NCBI GenBank assembly: GCA_045651765.1
Contig: JAZRSY010000024.1
Span: 1-64,000, forward strand
Source: SIG565 sp045651765
GTDB taxonomy: Bacteria > Bacillota > Clostridia > Oscillospirales > Acutalibacteraceae
DNA length: 64,000 nucleotides
Reading direction: 5' to 3'
Shown: positions 43,157 through 52,176 of the stretch, in pieces
How positions within the stretch are numbered: position 1 is the stretch's first letter
Layout: each line of letters opens with the position of its first letter
The notes under the pieces: model-generated
Seen by the model: the letters and a program-made list of their open reading frames with translations, nothing else
Databases searched by the model: none
Told to the model about the DNA's origin: nothing
Translations under genes and position numbers: made by a program

Positions 43157-43185
43157 TGGAAATTATTAACTATTTGTGTTATATT
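43157..43185 (+). promoter_or_regulatory. Possible sigma-A promoter of tig
   Basis: TGGAAA (43157-43162) and TATATT (43180-43185) with 17-bp spacing; the -35 is a partial match. Confidence 0.4.
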
Positions 43186-43218
43186 ATTATGAGATAAAAA
43201 TCTACGGAGGTTTTATAA

Positions 43219-44568
43219 ATGAGTTTAAAAGGTACAAAAAAGCTTGATACTAATAGGTATGAGTTAGAAATTAGTATCGATGGCGCAAAATTTGAAGAAG
43301 CTGTGGCTAAGGCCTATCGCCAAAATGTTAAAAAAATGAACGTTCCCGGCTTTAGAAAAGGCAAGGCACCACGCAGCATTATTGAAAAAATGTATGGCGA
43401 AAGCGTATTTTACGAGGATGCTCTTAACATTCTTTACCCCGATGCCGTAGAGGGCGCTATTGAAGAATCCGGTCTTACCTATGTTGATGATAAAATTGAT
43501 TTTGAAATGGTGTCTATTGGTAAAGAGGGTGTTGAGTTTAAGGTTAAAATTACAACTGCACCTGAAGTTACACTTGATGAATATAAAGGTATTAAGGTTG
43601 AAAAACAAAAGGTTTCGGTTACTGCTGCCGAGGTTAACGAAGAACTTAACCGTATGGCCGACCGTAATGCACGTATGGTGTCGGTAGAAGACCGCGCTGC
43701 TAAAAACGGAGATATTACAGTAATTGATTTCGAAGGCTTTATTGATGATAAAGCTTTTGAAGGCGGCAAAGGCGAATCTTTCTCGTTAACACTCGGTTCC
43801 GGTCAGTTTATTCCTGGTTTTGAAGAACAAATTATTGGGCACAACATTGGCGAAGAATTTGATGTTAACGTTGATTTCCCGGCCGATTACCAAGCCGAAG
43901 AACTTGCCGGCAAACCCGCAGTATTTAAGGTAAAAATACACGAAATTAAGGTTCGCGAATTACCTGTAATTGATGATGAATTTGTTAAAGATGTTAGTGA
44001 ATTTGACACTTTAGATGAACTTAAGGCCGACATTAAAGCAAAAGCTTTAGAAAGAAAACAAAAAACAGCTGATGAACAAGCCGAAAATGATATTGTTGAT
44101 GTTATTGTTAACAATATGAAGGCCGAAATTCCCGAGGCTATGATTAATAACCGCGTTAACCAAATGGTTCAAGATTTTGCTTACCGTTTACAAATGCAAG
44201 GTATGAATATTGAAACCTACATTAAATATACCGGTTCTTCGCTTGATGAATTTAAGGCAACCTTCCGTCCACAAGCCGAAAAACAGGTTAAAATGCGTTT
44301 AGCTCTTGAAAAGATTGTTGAGCTTGAAAAAATCGAGGTTACCGATGCCGAAGTTGATGCTCAGGTTGAAAAAATGGCATCTGATTATGGTATGACCGCC
44401 GAAAGAATCAAAGCAAGCGTTCCTGTGAAAGAAATTGCTAAAGATTTAGCTGTTAATAAGGCAATCGATTTTGTTAAGGAAAATGCAATTATTACCGAGG
44501 CTACTAAAAAAACTGCAGCCAAAAAAACAACCAAAAAAACCGAAGAAGAAGATAAAGAAAGCAAATAA
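43219..44568 (+). CDS. tig: Trigger factor
   Basis: The 449-residue ribosome-bound chaperone has the N-terminal ribosome-docking signature GFRKGKAPRSIIEKMYG, an FKBP-type prolyl isomerase domain (about 160-245; LGSGQFIPGFEEQIIGHNIGEEF) and a helical C-terminal domain ending in a Lys/Thr/Glu-rich tail. CGGAGG precedes the ATG. It heads the tig-clpP-clpX unit found across Firmicutes and Proteobacteria. Confidence 0.97.
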   Translation: MSLKGTKKLDTNRYELEISIDGAKFEEAVAKAYRQNVKKMNVPGFRKGKAPRSIIEKMYGESVFYEDALNILYPDAVEGAIEESGLTYVDDKIDFEMVSIGKEGVEFKVKITTAPEVTLDEYKGIKVEKQKVSVTAAEVNEELNRMADRNARMVSVEDRAAKNGDITVIDFEGFIDDKAFEGGKGESFSLTLGSGQFIPGFEEQIIGHNIGEEFDVNVDFPADYQAEELAGKPAVFKVKIHEIKVRELPVIDDEFVKDVSEFDTLDELKADIKAKALERKQKTADEQAENDIVDVIVNNMKAEIPEAMINNRVNQMVQDFAYRLQMQGMNIETYIKYTGSSLDEFKATFRPQAEKQVKMRLALEKIVELEKIEVTDAEVDAQVEKMASDYGMTAERIKASVPVKEIAKDLAVNKAIDFVKENAIITEATKKTAAKKTTKKTEEEDKESK

Positions 44569-44619
44569 TTGTTTATAATTTGTTTTGTTAGTTCATACTT
44601 ATTACGGAGGTGCATTTAA

Positions 44620-45207
44620 ATGGATATGAGTTTTATTCCTTATGTTGTAGAACAAACAAGCCGAGGTGAGCGCTCTTACGACATTTTTTCAAGGCTACTT
44701 AACGACAGAATTGTAATGCTGTGCGACCAAGTTAATGATACTACCGCCAGCTTAGTTGTAGCACAAATGTTGTTTTTAGAGGCTCAAGACCCAGATAAAG
44801 ACATTAGTTTTTATATTAACAGTCCCGGTGGCTCTGTTTCGGCAGGCATGGCCATTTACGACACAATGCAATATATCAAGTGCGATGTTAGCACTATTTG
44901 TATGGGTATGGCCGCAAGTATGGGTGCATTTTTATTAGCCGCCGGCACAAAAGGCAAACGCTTTGCTTTACCTAATAGTGAAATTATGATTCACCAACCT
45001 TTAGGTTCGGCAGAGGGCCAAGCTAGTGACATTTTAATTCATGCAAAACACATTGAGCGTATTAGAGAAAATATTAACAATATTTTAGCCGAGCGCACAG
45101 GCAAACCTTTGGAACAAATCAGAAAAGACACCGAGCGTGATAATTTTATGTCGGCTACCGAAGCCGCAGAATATGGTCTTATAGATAAGGTTATTGCTAA
45201 TAGATAG
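44620..45207 (+). CDS. clpP: ATP-dependent Clp protease proteolytic subunit
   Basis: The 195-residue serine protease has S100 in GMAASMGAFLL, H125 in MIHQPLG and D174 in ERDNFMS. It forms the 14-mer chamber that degrades substrates unfolded by ClpX. ACGGAGG precedes the ATG. Confidence 0.98.
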   Translation: MDMSFIPYVVEQTSRGERSYDIFSRLLNDRIVMLCDQVNDTTASLVVAQMLFLEAQDPDKDISFYINSPGGSVSAGMAIYDTMQYIKCDVSTICMGMAASMGAFLLAAGTKGKRFALPNSEIMIHQPLGSAEGQASDILIHAKHIERIRENINNILAERTGKPLEQIRKDTERDNFMSATEAAEYGLIDKVIANR

Positions 45208-45216
45208 GAGAAAACA

Positions 45217-46479
45217 ATGCCATCTAACAACGATAAAGATATAGTGCGGTGTTCGTTTTGCGGCAAAACCCAAGACGAAGCAGTTCGCCTTATAGAAGGC
45301 CCCGGAGTTTTTATATGCGATGGTTGTATTTCGTTTTGTAATTCTTTATTGACCGAAGATGATGAATTCTTTGGCAAATCAAAAAAGAATTCCAAACCAA
45401 AGAAAACCGAAGAATTTAAAATGCTTACCCCATACGAAATTAAGCAAAAGCTTGACGAGTATGTAATTGGCCAAGAAGAAGCAAAGAAAACTCTTTCGGT
45501 GGCTGTTTATAACCATTACAAGCGTATTTTTAAAAACACCGACGAAAGCATAGAACTTAATAAAAGCAATGTTGTTTTATTAGGTCCAACCGGTGTGGGA
45601 AAAACCTTGTTGGCACAAACTCTTGCAAGGATTATTGATGTTCCGATTGCCATTACCGATGCCACAACCTTAACCGAAGCCGGTTATGTTGGTGAAGATG
45701 TTGAAAATATTTTGCTTCGCTTAATTCAGGCTGCAGATTTTGATATTGAAAAGGCGCAACGCGGCATTATTTATGTTGACGAAATTGATAAAATTGGTAG
45801 AAAATCTGAAAACACATCCATAACACGTGATGTAAGCGGAGAAGGTGTTCAACAGGCCCTTTTAAAAATTTTAGAGGGCACAGTTGCCAACGTTCCGCCA
45901 CAAGGCGGCCGCAAACACCCACAACAAGAGTTTATTAATATTGACACTACAAATATTTTGTTTATTTGTGCCGGTGCTTTTGACGGGCTTGAAAAGGTTA
46001 TAGAACGCCGAACTGGCGGCAGCAGTTTAGGGTTTGGTGCCGAGGTTAAATCTAAAACCGACATTAAAAACGAACTTTCTAACACAAGGGTTATTCCGCA
46101 AGATTTAGTAAAGTTTGGTTTAATACCCGAATTAGTTGGTCGTTTGCCTGTTATTACAAAACTTGAAAGCCTTGATCGTAATACATTAATTCGTATTATG
46201 ACCGAGCCTAAAAATTCCATTGTTAAGCAATATCAAGCATTGTTTAAAATGGATAATATTAAACTCGATTTTACCACCGACGCGTTAGAAGCAATTGCAG
46301 ATTTGGCAATTACCAGAAAAACCGGTGCCAGAGGCTTACGTGCAATTATAGAAGATATTTTAAGGGATTTAATGTTTGAAACACCTTCCCAAAGCGATAT
46401 TACTAAAATTACCATTAATGCTGATACGGTTAATGGTAAAGAACCAATTATTGTTCGCAAAAAAGAAAAAGCAGTATAA
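45217..46479 (+). CDS. clpX: ATP-dependent Clp protease ATPase subunit ClpX
   Basis: The 420-residue AAA+ unfoldase has the N-terminal zinc domain (C12, C15, C34, C37), Walker A GPTGVGKT, Walker B YVDEIDKI, the RKSENTSITRDVSGEGVQQALLK segment and sensor-2 GARGLRA. It partners with ClpP encoded 9 bp upstream. A terminator follows. Confidence 0.98.
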   Translation: MPSNNDKDIVRCSFCGKTQDEAVRLIEGPGVFICDGCISFCNSLLTEDDEFFGKSKKNSKPKKTEEFKMLTPYEIKQKLDEYVIGQEEAKKTLSVAVYNHYKRIFKNTDESIELNKSNVVLLGPTGVGKTLLAQTLARIIDVPIAITDATTLTEAGYVGEDVENILLRLIQAADFDIEKAQRGIIYVDEIDKIGRKSENTSITRDVSGEGVQQALLKILEGTVANVPPQGGRKHPQQEFINIDTTNILFICAGAFDGLEKVIERRTGGSSLGFGAEVKSKTDIKNELSNTRVIPQDLVKFGLIPELVGRLPVITKLESLDRNTLIRIMTEPKNSIVKQYQALFKMDNIKLDFTTDALEAIADLAITRKTGARGLRAIIEDILRDLMFETPSQSDITKITINADTVNGKEPIIVRKKEKAV

Positions 46480-46480
46480 A

Positions 46481-46508
46481 AAAACACGGAGTTAACTCCG
46501 TGTTTTTT
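46481..46508. terminator. Terminator after clpX
   Basis: AAAACACGGAGTT is perfectly self-complementary with AACTCCGTGTTTT. It can also stop the convergent ogg transcript, whose stop codon overlaps its edge. Confidence 0.87.
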
Positions 46509-47331
46509 ATTTGAAGTTTATGTATCTTGCGTAATAAAAAATGTATTGCTGATAAATTCCGGCGTATTTGCTTTGACTCTCGGGTAAATTCCCGTTAAAG
46601 AGAACATCTAACGCTCGGTTTATCCAAACATCTTTAGGAAATGCCTCAAGGTGCCCTAAACCATATAATAGAGCGCAATCGGCCACCTTGCTGCCAACAC
46701 CATAAATTTTAAGCAATTCATCTTTTGCATTATTAAAAGGCAAATTTTTTAATTTATTTAAATTAATTGTGTTGTCAGAAACCTTTTTTGCAGCATCTAT
46801 TATGTATTTTGCCCTAAAGCCACAGCGTAAAACCGCTAAATCTTCGGGGGTTAATGCTGCAATTTCTTCGGGCGAGGGGAAACTGAAGCTCCCGTTAATT
46901 TTTTGACCGAAATTTTCGCACAAACGCTCAATAATGCCCTTAATTCGCGGTATATTATTGTTTTGTGAAATAATAAAGGAACATAAAGCCTCCCATGGTT
47001 CTTGCCTTAAAATACGAATTCCGCTTGAATGTTCGGCGGCGGTTTTTAAAGTTTCGGTTTTAATTAATTTAATTATTTCGTTATAATTTCGTTCAAAGTC
47101 GAAATAATCTTTCCACACTTTATTAAATTCGTTTAGCGTTGTGTCATAAAAAATAAGGCTATTACCGATTTGCTTTAATTTTAAATATTTTGAAAAGGCA
47201 ATGCCTTCCCAAGTGTTATCTGCAATTTTTTTCCAACGAAAAGCCTGCCCACAATCTAAAATTAAATTAATATCAAAGCAATCAAGGTCTTTTACAATTA
47301 AATTTTGGCCATTAATTTCGGTTTTTAACAA
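46507..47331 (-). CDS. 8-oxoguanine DNA glycosylase (Ogg-type)
   Basis: About 274 residues. An N-terminal OGG-like domain (CGQAFRWKKI, WEGIAFSKYLKLKQ) precedes a HhH-GPD domain with SFIISQNNNIPRIKGIIERL, the hairpin GVGSKVADCALL carrying the catalytic Lys, and the conserved Asp in FPKDVWINRAL. It excises oxidised purines. I place the start at TTG 47331 because AAGGA is eight bases upstream and upstream in-frame sequence crosses into the divergent promoter region. Confidence 0.9.
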   Translation of the reverse strand: MLKTEINGQNLIVKDLDCFDINLILDCGQAFRWKKIADNTWEGIAFSKYLKLKQIGNSLIFYDTTLNEFNKVWKDYFDFERNYNEIIKLIKTETLKTAAEHSSGIRILRQEPWEALCSFIISQNNNIPRIKGIIERLCENFGQKINGSFSFPSPEEIAALTPEDLAVLRCGFRAKYIIDAAKKVSDNTINLNKLKNLPFNNAKDELLKIYGVGSKVADCALLYGLGHLEAFPKDVWINRALDVLFNGNLPESQSKYAGIYQQYIFYYARYINFK

Positions 47332-47406
47332 AAAATCATTCCTTATTAAAAAATTATATTTAAATAATAACACAAATGTAGTATAATCACAAGTGGAGAT
47401 GATAAA

Positions 47407-48099
47407 ATGAGAGACGATATTTGCACTATACCCGTTAGCGAAGTTTTTGAGGTTAACGATGGTTGTCCCATTTGCCGCATGAAAAAAACGGTAGAGGACC
47501 ATATTATTGATTATATTATGGGCGCCGCAATGATGGAGCCGGATGTTAGAATTGAAACTAATAAAAAAGGTTTTTGTTTAGAACATTACGAAAAAATGCT
47601 TTCTCATAAAGGCAGGCTTCAATTAGCACTTATCCTTGAAACACATATTGATTTTTTAAATGATAATGTTTTAAAAAATAACATTTTAATTTCTAACAAA
47701 AAAACCGTAAAAAAATCGGACCAAATAACCAATGAATGTTTTGTTTGCAATAAAATTAATTGGGGAATGGAGCGTATGATTAACACTATTTACAGGTGTT
47801 ATGAAACCGAGCGAGATTTTAGAGATTTGTTTTCAAAACAGACTAATTTTTGCCTCACACATTACAATTTGTTGGTTGAAGGGGCAGGTAAAAATAATAT
47901 GCCAAAATATCACCGAGAATTTGTTAATGAAATTACTAAAATTGTAAAAAATTACAGCAAAAATTTATCGGCTGACCTTAAAAATTATTGTAAAGTATAC
48001 AGTTATAATAACAATAAAAATGATTGTGATTGGGAAAACGCCAAAGATTCGGTTGAAAGGTCAATTTCTTTTTTAACGGGTAAATGTTTTAATGAATAA
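47407..48099 (+). CDS. DUF6062-like cysteine-rich protein
   Basis: The 230-residue soluble protein has two copies of a CxxC...CLxH pattern: CPIC (about 20) with FCLEHYE, and CFVC (about 114) with FCLTHYN. Each set probably binds one metal ion. This matches the DUF6062 family of Clostridia, of unknown function. TGGAGATG lies before the ATG and a TATAAT box is at 47382-47387; it is divergent from ogg. Confidence 0.8.
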   Translation: MRDDICTIPVSEVFEVNDGCPICRMKKTVEDHIIDYIMGAAMMEPDVRIETNKKGFCLEHYEKMLSHKGRLQLALILETHIDFLNDNVLKNNILISNKKTVKKSDQITNECFVCNKINWGMERMINTIYRCYETERDFRDLFSKQTNFCLTHYNLLVEGAGKNNMPKYHREFVNEITKIVKNYSKNLSADLKNYCKVYSYNNNKNDCDWENAKDSVERSISFLTGKCFNE

Positions 48100-48258
48100 C
48101 TTTACATAATATGTCGAATTTTGTTGTTGTTGATAACTTTTTCCTTTAAAATAAGGGGTTTTTCAACTTTTCCACCAAGTTATTAACTTTTTTATGTAAA
48201 CCTGTATAAGAACTTATTTTATTGTTAAAAATAGGTTATGAAAGGTTTGGGTGGTTAA
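48100..48258 (+). promoter_or_regulatory. AT-rich gap with DnaA-box-like words
   Basis: No gene is seen. On the minus strand TTATCAACA (48128-48136) is one mismatch from the DnaA box TTATCCACA, and TTTTCCACC (48168-48176) is two mismatches away. Similar TTCAAC and TTATTAAC words are near. It could be a DnaA-responsive promoter or simple AT-rich chance. Confidence 0.25.
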
Positions 48259-48528
48259 ATGGTAAAAGGTGTTAATAAAAATATTATAGAAATTAACGAT
48301 ACAGGCAATGAAATTTTTGAAAAAGTTATTTTATATGTTAAACCGCAATACAATAACATCAGCAATAAATTGCTAAATTCAGAAACCGAAAAAATATTAA
48401 ATTCATTTACACAAAAAACGGATAATGATATTTTTGTTCAAAACAAAAAAAGCAGTAAAGTTGTTGTGTATTTGTTTGCAGCTGTGTTATTAGCTATTTT
48501 AACCGTTGTAGGATTTATTATTTTTTAA
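48259..48528 (+). CDS. Small C-terminally anchored membrane protein
   Basis: An 89-residue protein with a polar N-terminal part and a single C-terminal membrane helix (about 68-89), the layout of a tail-anchored protein. I do not recognise a family. The ribosome-binding site is GTTTGGGTGG. It has its own terminator, so it is probably monocistronic or linked to the DUF6062 gene. Confidence 0.6.
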   Translation: MVKGVNKNIIEINDTGNEIFEKVILYVKPQYNNISNKLLNSETEKILNSFTQKTDNDIFVQNKKSSKVVVYLFAAVLLAILTVVGFIIF

Positions 48529-48544
48529 TTAATTGTAAACAAAA

Positions 48545-48576
48545 GGCAAGTAAAGGTTAATTTACTTGCTTTTTTA
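48545..48576 (+). terminator. Terminator
   Basis: GCAAGTAAA pairs with TTTACTTGC around a short GGTTAA loop, followed by TTTTTTATTTTT. Confidence 0.85.
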
Positions 48577-48615
48577 TTTTTAATATTATATAATTTTAGA
48601 AAAGGGTGATAATAT

Positions 48616-49338
48616 ATGGAAAATAAAAATATAAAATCTGCGGTATCTTGTTTTATCAGATATTTGGTTACAACCTTAATAACATTTTTTATTTATTTAT
48701 CGTTAACGGTTATTATGGTCGGCTTTTTTACCGAAAATGTGGGTTATACTGTTTATTCGGTAGAAAACGGTACTACTACCGAGCTTTACAGATATTTTTA
48801 CACCGACGGGGAAGATGTTTTATATAACACTTATGAATCGCAAGGCCTGCAGCTAACCAAGGTTATGACTCGCTCTGCTTTAGAGGGCACGCCCAAAATT
48901 GTTACCAATGGTATTACACAGGTGGTCGGCGTAATAATTTTATATGCATTTATACATTCGGTTGTTTGGCGGTTAGGTGATGTTGATGCCAACCTTAATG
49001 CAACAGGCAACCTTAAGTTAGATAAATTTAGAGGTTTAAAAATAGGGCTCATTGCCAATATACCAATTGTTTTATCATATTTTATTTTGTTGTTATCAAA
49101 ATTTAATGTTTTAAGTGGCAGTTGGTATTCTGTATATAGATTTATGAATTTTGCATTTTTTAGTTTTATTAATGTTATATTTGGGCAAAGTACATCCTCG
49201 GTTCAAGGGGCTTCTGCCGGTAGTATAATATTGGGTGCTTTATTATTAATTTTTATACCATTAATTTGCCATATTTGTTATGTATTAGGATATAAAAGGG
49301 TTACATTTTTTGACCGTTTAGTTTACAAAAAGAAATAG
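48616..49338 (+). CDS. Multi-pass membrane protein of unknown function
   Basis: This 240-residue protein has about five hydrophobic helices (near 15-38, 101-118, 140-160, 170-188 and 200-225) and an extracytoplasmic-looking loop between the first two (about 40-95). The C-terminus is basic. I do not recognise a family. It lies 11 bp before the yesL-type gene, so the two are likely co-expressed. AAAGGGTGA precedes the ATG. Confidence 0.7.
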   Translation: MENKNIKSAVSCFIRYLVTTLITFFIYLSLTVIMVGFFTENVGYTVYSVENGTTTELYRYFYTDGEDVLYNTYESQGLQLTKVMTRSALEGTPKIVTNGITQVVGVIILYAFIHSVVWRLGDVDANLNATGNLKLDKFRGLKIGLIANIPIVLSYFILLLSKFNVLSGSWYSVYRFMNFAFFSFINVIFGQSTSSVQGASAGSIILGALLLIFIPLICHICYVLGYKRVTFFDRLVYKKK

Positions 49339-49349
49339 TAGGTGTTATA

Positions 49350-50114
49350 ATGTCTGGTTTTTTTGGTTTGTTTAATTATGAAAAAGAAGGCCCCGGTGTT
49401 GAAAAAGATGCACCACAAAAAAAAGGTTTTTTCTTATTTTTTGATTTATATTTTAAAAACTTTTGGAAACTTGTTGTTTCTTCAATTTGGTTTATTTTAT
49501 TATGTATTCCTATTGTTACAAACGGTTTAGCCATTGCAGGTTTTACAAATGTTGCCAGAAATTTAGCAATTGACAGTCATTCTTTTGGCACAAGTGATTT
49601 TTTTGAAACCATTAAAAAGAATTGGAAACAGGCCCTGCCTGCCGGAATTATTAATTTATTTATTTTTGCATTATTAATTTGGGATTTATACTTTTTTTAT
49701 ACCGTAACTACAGGTATTTTCTCATTAGTTGCTTTGGCCATGATTTTAACTTTGTTATTTATATTTATAACTATGAACTTTTACCTTTGGACCATTATGA
49801 TTACTTTCAAATTAAAATTAAAACAAATTTATATAAACAGTTTTAAATTTGCTATTTTGTGCTTAAAAAGAAATATTTTAATTGCGGTTTCATTATTGGT
49901 TTTATATGCAGCAACGGTTGCTTTACTGTTTTTAAATGTAAATATAATTACAATGCTTTATACCGCAATTGTTCTTTTTGTTTTACCAGGGTTTACTTTT
50001 TTGTTAATTGAATTTAATATTTTTCCAAAAATTAAAAAGCATATGATTATACCATATTATAACGACCACCCGGGTGAAGACCTTGAATTAAGGCACCGAA
50101 TGGGAATTGATTAA
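49350..50114 (+). CDS. YesL/DUF624 family membrane protein
   Basis: The 254-residue protein has five or six membrane helices and the DUF624 pattern LYFKNFWKLV...LLCIPIVTNGLAIAGFTNVARNLA...SDFFETIKKNWKQAL. In Bacillus the family is linked to carbohydrate-utilisation loci, but no sugar genes are nearby here. The role is unknown. Confidence 0.85.
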   Translation: MSGFFGLFNYEKEGPGVEKDAPQKKGFFLFFDLYFKNFWKLVVSSIWFILLCIPIVTNGLAIAGFTNVARNLAIDSHSFGTSDFFETIKKNWKQALPAGIINLFIFALLIWDLYFFYTVTTGIFSLVALAMILTLLFIFITMNFYLWTIMITFKLKLKQIYINSFKFAILCLKRNILIAVSLLVLYAATVALLFLNVNIITMLYTAIVLFVLPGFTFLLIEFNIFPKIKKHMIIPYYNDHPGEDLELRHRMGID

Positions 50115-50121
50115 AAATAAA

Positions 50122-50146
50122 CCCGCCTTTTTAAAAAGGCGGTTTT
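50122..50146. terminator. Bidirectional terminator after the yesL-type gene
   Basis: CCGCCTTTTT pairs with AAAAAGGCGG and a T run follows. It lies between convergent genes. Confidence 0.85.
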
Positions 50147-50155
50147 TATATATCA

Positions 50156-50231
50156 AGGGGCTAATATCGGTAATCTGTGGATAGTCCATGGCTATCGCCG
50201 ATATGGCAGGATATCCTTAAATGCCCCTGCC
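50156..50231. ncRNA. Structured element of unknown family
   Basis: An outer stem AGGGGC (50156-50161)/GCCCCT (50223-50228) closes a junction holding a 7-bp stem ATATCGG/CCGATAT (50164-50170/50198-50204) with a nested GATAG/CTATC hairpin, and a palindrome AGGATATCCT (50208-50217). A competing stem GGCAGG (50205-50210)/CCTGCC (50226-50231) would disrupt the outer one. No reading frame is present. It could be a small RNA, a ribozyme, a switch in the degV 3' region or a mobile palindrome. The strand is undetermined. Confidence 0.45.
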
Positions 50232-50247
50232 AATATTATATGCTAAA

Positions 50248-51108
50248 TTAAGCAATTGGTGTTTTTTTAACAAATAAAACACCCAAAGTGTTGCGGCCGC
50301 AGTGTGAAGAAATAGTGCAACCTGCACGGGTTATATATACATTTTTAAAGGGTAGTGTTTCTTTAACTAAATTGTATACCATATTAACAATTTCTTCATC
50401 GCAACCGGCGTGTGTAACAAACACATGGTCTAAGCAAATATCGTCTTTTTCGGTCAAGCGTTCTTCAACATAGGTTTTTAAAACGTCGCTGAATTTACCG
50501 CGGTACTTTTTATCTACGCCCATTTTGCCGTTTTTAACAACAATGCAGGGTTTTAATTTTAACAGGTTTGCACCAAGAGCTGCTACAGCCGAGCATCTGC
50601 CACCTTTATGCAAATATTCTAAATTATCAATTACAAACGAAGCATCAACATTTTGTGTTAAGTTTGTAACATTATCATAAATTTCTTGTGCTGTTAAACC
50701 GTTTTGTGCCATCTCTGCGGCTGTAATTACTAATAATCCACTACCGGTGGAAAGGTTTTTAGAATCAACCACAAAAACATTTTCGTACTCTTCGGCTGCT
50801 AAACAGCAGTTGTGGTAGGTTGAAGACATCTCGGAACTGATTGTAAATAAAATTACACTGTGGCCTTCGGATGTGAATTTTCCAAAAAAATCTGAAGCGG
50901 TTGGAATATTAATTGCCGAAGTTTTTGGTAATTCACCGGTTTTAGAGTGGTAATCATAAATAAAATCGGCATCAATATCAACACCGTCTGTATATGTTTT
51001 ATCGCCTAAGGTTACATTAAGCGGTAAAATTTGTATATTGTATTTTTTAATTAATTCTTCACTTAAGTCGCAAGTGCTGTCGGACGCAATAATAATTTTG
51101 TTTTTCAT
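50248..51108 (-). CDS. DegV family fatty-acid-binding protein
   Basis: The 286-residue protein has the DegV outline: IIIASDSTCDLSEELI at the start, TSAINIPTASDF, FTISSEMSSTYHNC and LEYLHKGGRCSAVAALGA. Members bind a fatty acid and, as FakB, present it to the FakA kinase for phospholipid synthesis. No fakA gene is adjacent. GGAGG precedes the ATG. Confidence 0.92.
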   Translation of the reverse strand: MKNKIIIASDSTCDLSEELIKKYNIQILPLNVTLGDKTYTDGVDIDADFIYDYHSKTGELPKTSAINIPTASDFFGKFTSEGHSVILFTISSEMSSTYHNCCLAAEEYENVFVVDSKNLSTGSGLLVITAAEMAQNGLTAQEIYDNVTNLTQNVDASFVIDNLEYLHKGGRCSAVAALGANLLKLKPCIVVKNGKMGVDKKYRGKFSDVLKTYVEERLTEKDDICLDHVFVTHAGCDEEIVNMVYNLVKETLPFKNVYITRAGCTISSHCGRNTLGVLFVKKTPIA

Positions 51109-51177
51109 ATATTAACCTCCAAATAGTTATAATTTATTTTAACACAAAATTAAATATTAAACAATATATTTTTTAAT

Positions 51178-51206
51178 TTGACAAATTTTTTCATATTTTA
51201 TATAAT
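51178..51206 (+). promoter_or_regulatory. Consensus sigma-A promoter of the EamA gene
   Basis: TTGACA (51178-51183) and TATAAT (51201-51206) with 17-bp spacer, 30 bp before the start codon. Confidence 0.85.
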
Positions 51207-51235
51207 TTATTAAATGATTTTATGGGGCTGATTAT

Positions 51236-52120
51236 TTGAAATTTAACCTTAATAAATTTAGTTTATTATTTGTTTTTTTTGCTGCTTCACTTTGGGGAAT
51301 AATAGGAATTTTTATAAGGCAGTTTAACAATCTTGGATTTAATTCTATGCAAATAATCTTTGTTAGAGCCTTGTTCACGGTTATTATTTTAATACCAATA
51401 ATTTTCTTTTACAACAAAAGCCTTTTAAAAATTAAATTAAAAGATATTTGGTGTTTTTTAGGAACCGGTGTTTTAAGTATAGTTTTATTTACATATTTTT
51501 ATTTCACAACCATAACGGTTTCTTCTTTATCTCTGGCTGCGGTTTTGATGTATACGGCACCTTTTTTTATGGTGTTATTGGCGGCAATTTTATTTAAAGA
51601 AAAAATTACTGTTTTAAAAATATTTGCCTGTTTTGTTGCGTTTTTAGGGTGTATGTTAGTGTCAGGTGTATTTAATTCTGCTAATTTTTCACTATATGCC
51701 TTAATAACCGGTGTTTTATCGGGTATATTCTATGCTTTATATACTGTTTTTAGCAGGTACGCGTTGCTAAAGGGGTATAACACATTAACAATCATAATAT
51801 ATTCGTTTATTTTTACTTTATTAAGTTGTTTACCTTTTATTAATATTAAACAAACGTTAACCATAACTTTTTTTAATTTTAACAACATTTTAACGGCGGT
51901 TGGTATTGCATTTTTTTGCACAATATTACCATATTTGTTTTATACCTATGGCTTAAAACATACACAAACAGGTGTTGCTTTAATTACGGCTTCAATAGAG
52001 CCGGTGGTAGCAACAATTGTTGGTTTTATATTTTTTAACGAAATACCATCAATAATTTCAATATTAGGTATTGTATTAGTTTTATTATCGGTGTGCATTT
52101 TAAATTTAAAAAACCATTAA
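51236..52120 (+). CDS. EamA/DMT family transporter
   Basis: The 294-residue protein has ten membrane helices in two EamA repeats (about 5-140 and 150-292); AASLWGIIGIFIRQF and the second-half SIEPVVATIVGFIFFNEIPS are typical. It probably exports or imports a small metabolite; the substrate is unknown. It starts at TTG after GGGGCTGA and is probably monocistronic. Confidence 0.88.
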   Translation: MKFNLNKFSLLFVFFAASLWGIIGIFIRQFNNLGFNSMQIIFVRALFTVIILIPIIFFYNKSLLKIKLKDIWCFLGTGVLSIVLFTYFYFTTITVSSLSLAAVLMYTAPFFMVLLAAILFKEKITVLKIFACFVAFLGCMLVSGVFNSANFSLYALITGVLSGIFYALYTVFSRYALLKGYNTLTIIIYSFIFTLLSCLPFINIKQTLTITFFNFNNILTAVGIAFFCTILPYLFYTYGLKHTQTGVALITASIEPVVATIVGFIFFNEIPSIISILGIVLVLLSVCILNLKNH

Positions 52121-52176
52121 ATAATACTTTATTTTTTTTAATTTTTATGTTATTATATATTAATGGAGTGATTTTA

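Noticed and set aside
47332..47502. N-terminal extension of the Ogg-type glycosylase
   Set aside because: It would overlap the divergent DUF6062 promoter and coding start. A well-spaced AAGGA precedes TTG 47331.
48100..48258. Replication origin
   Set aside because: DnaA-box-like words are few and imperfect, and neither dnaA nor dnaN lies nearby. I keep it only as a weak regulatory note.
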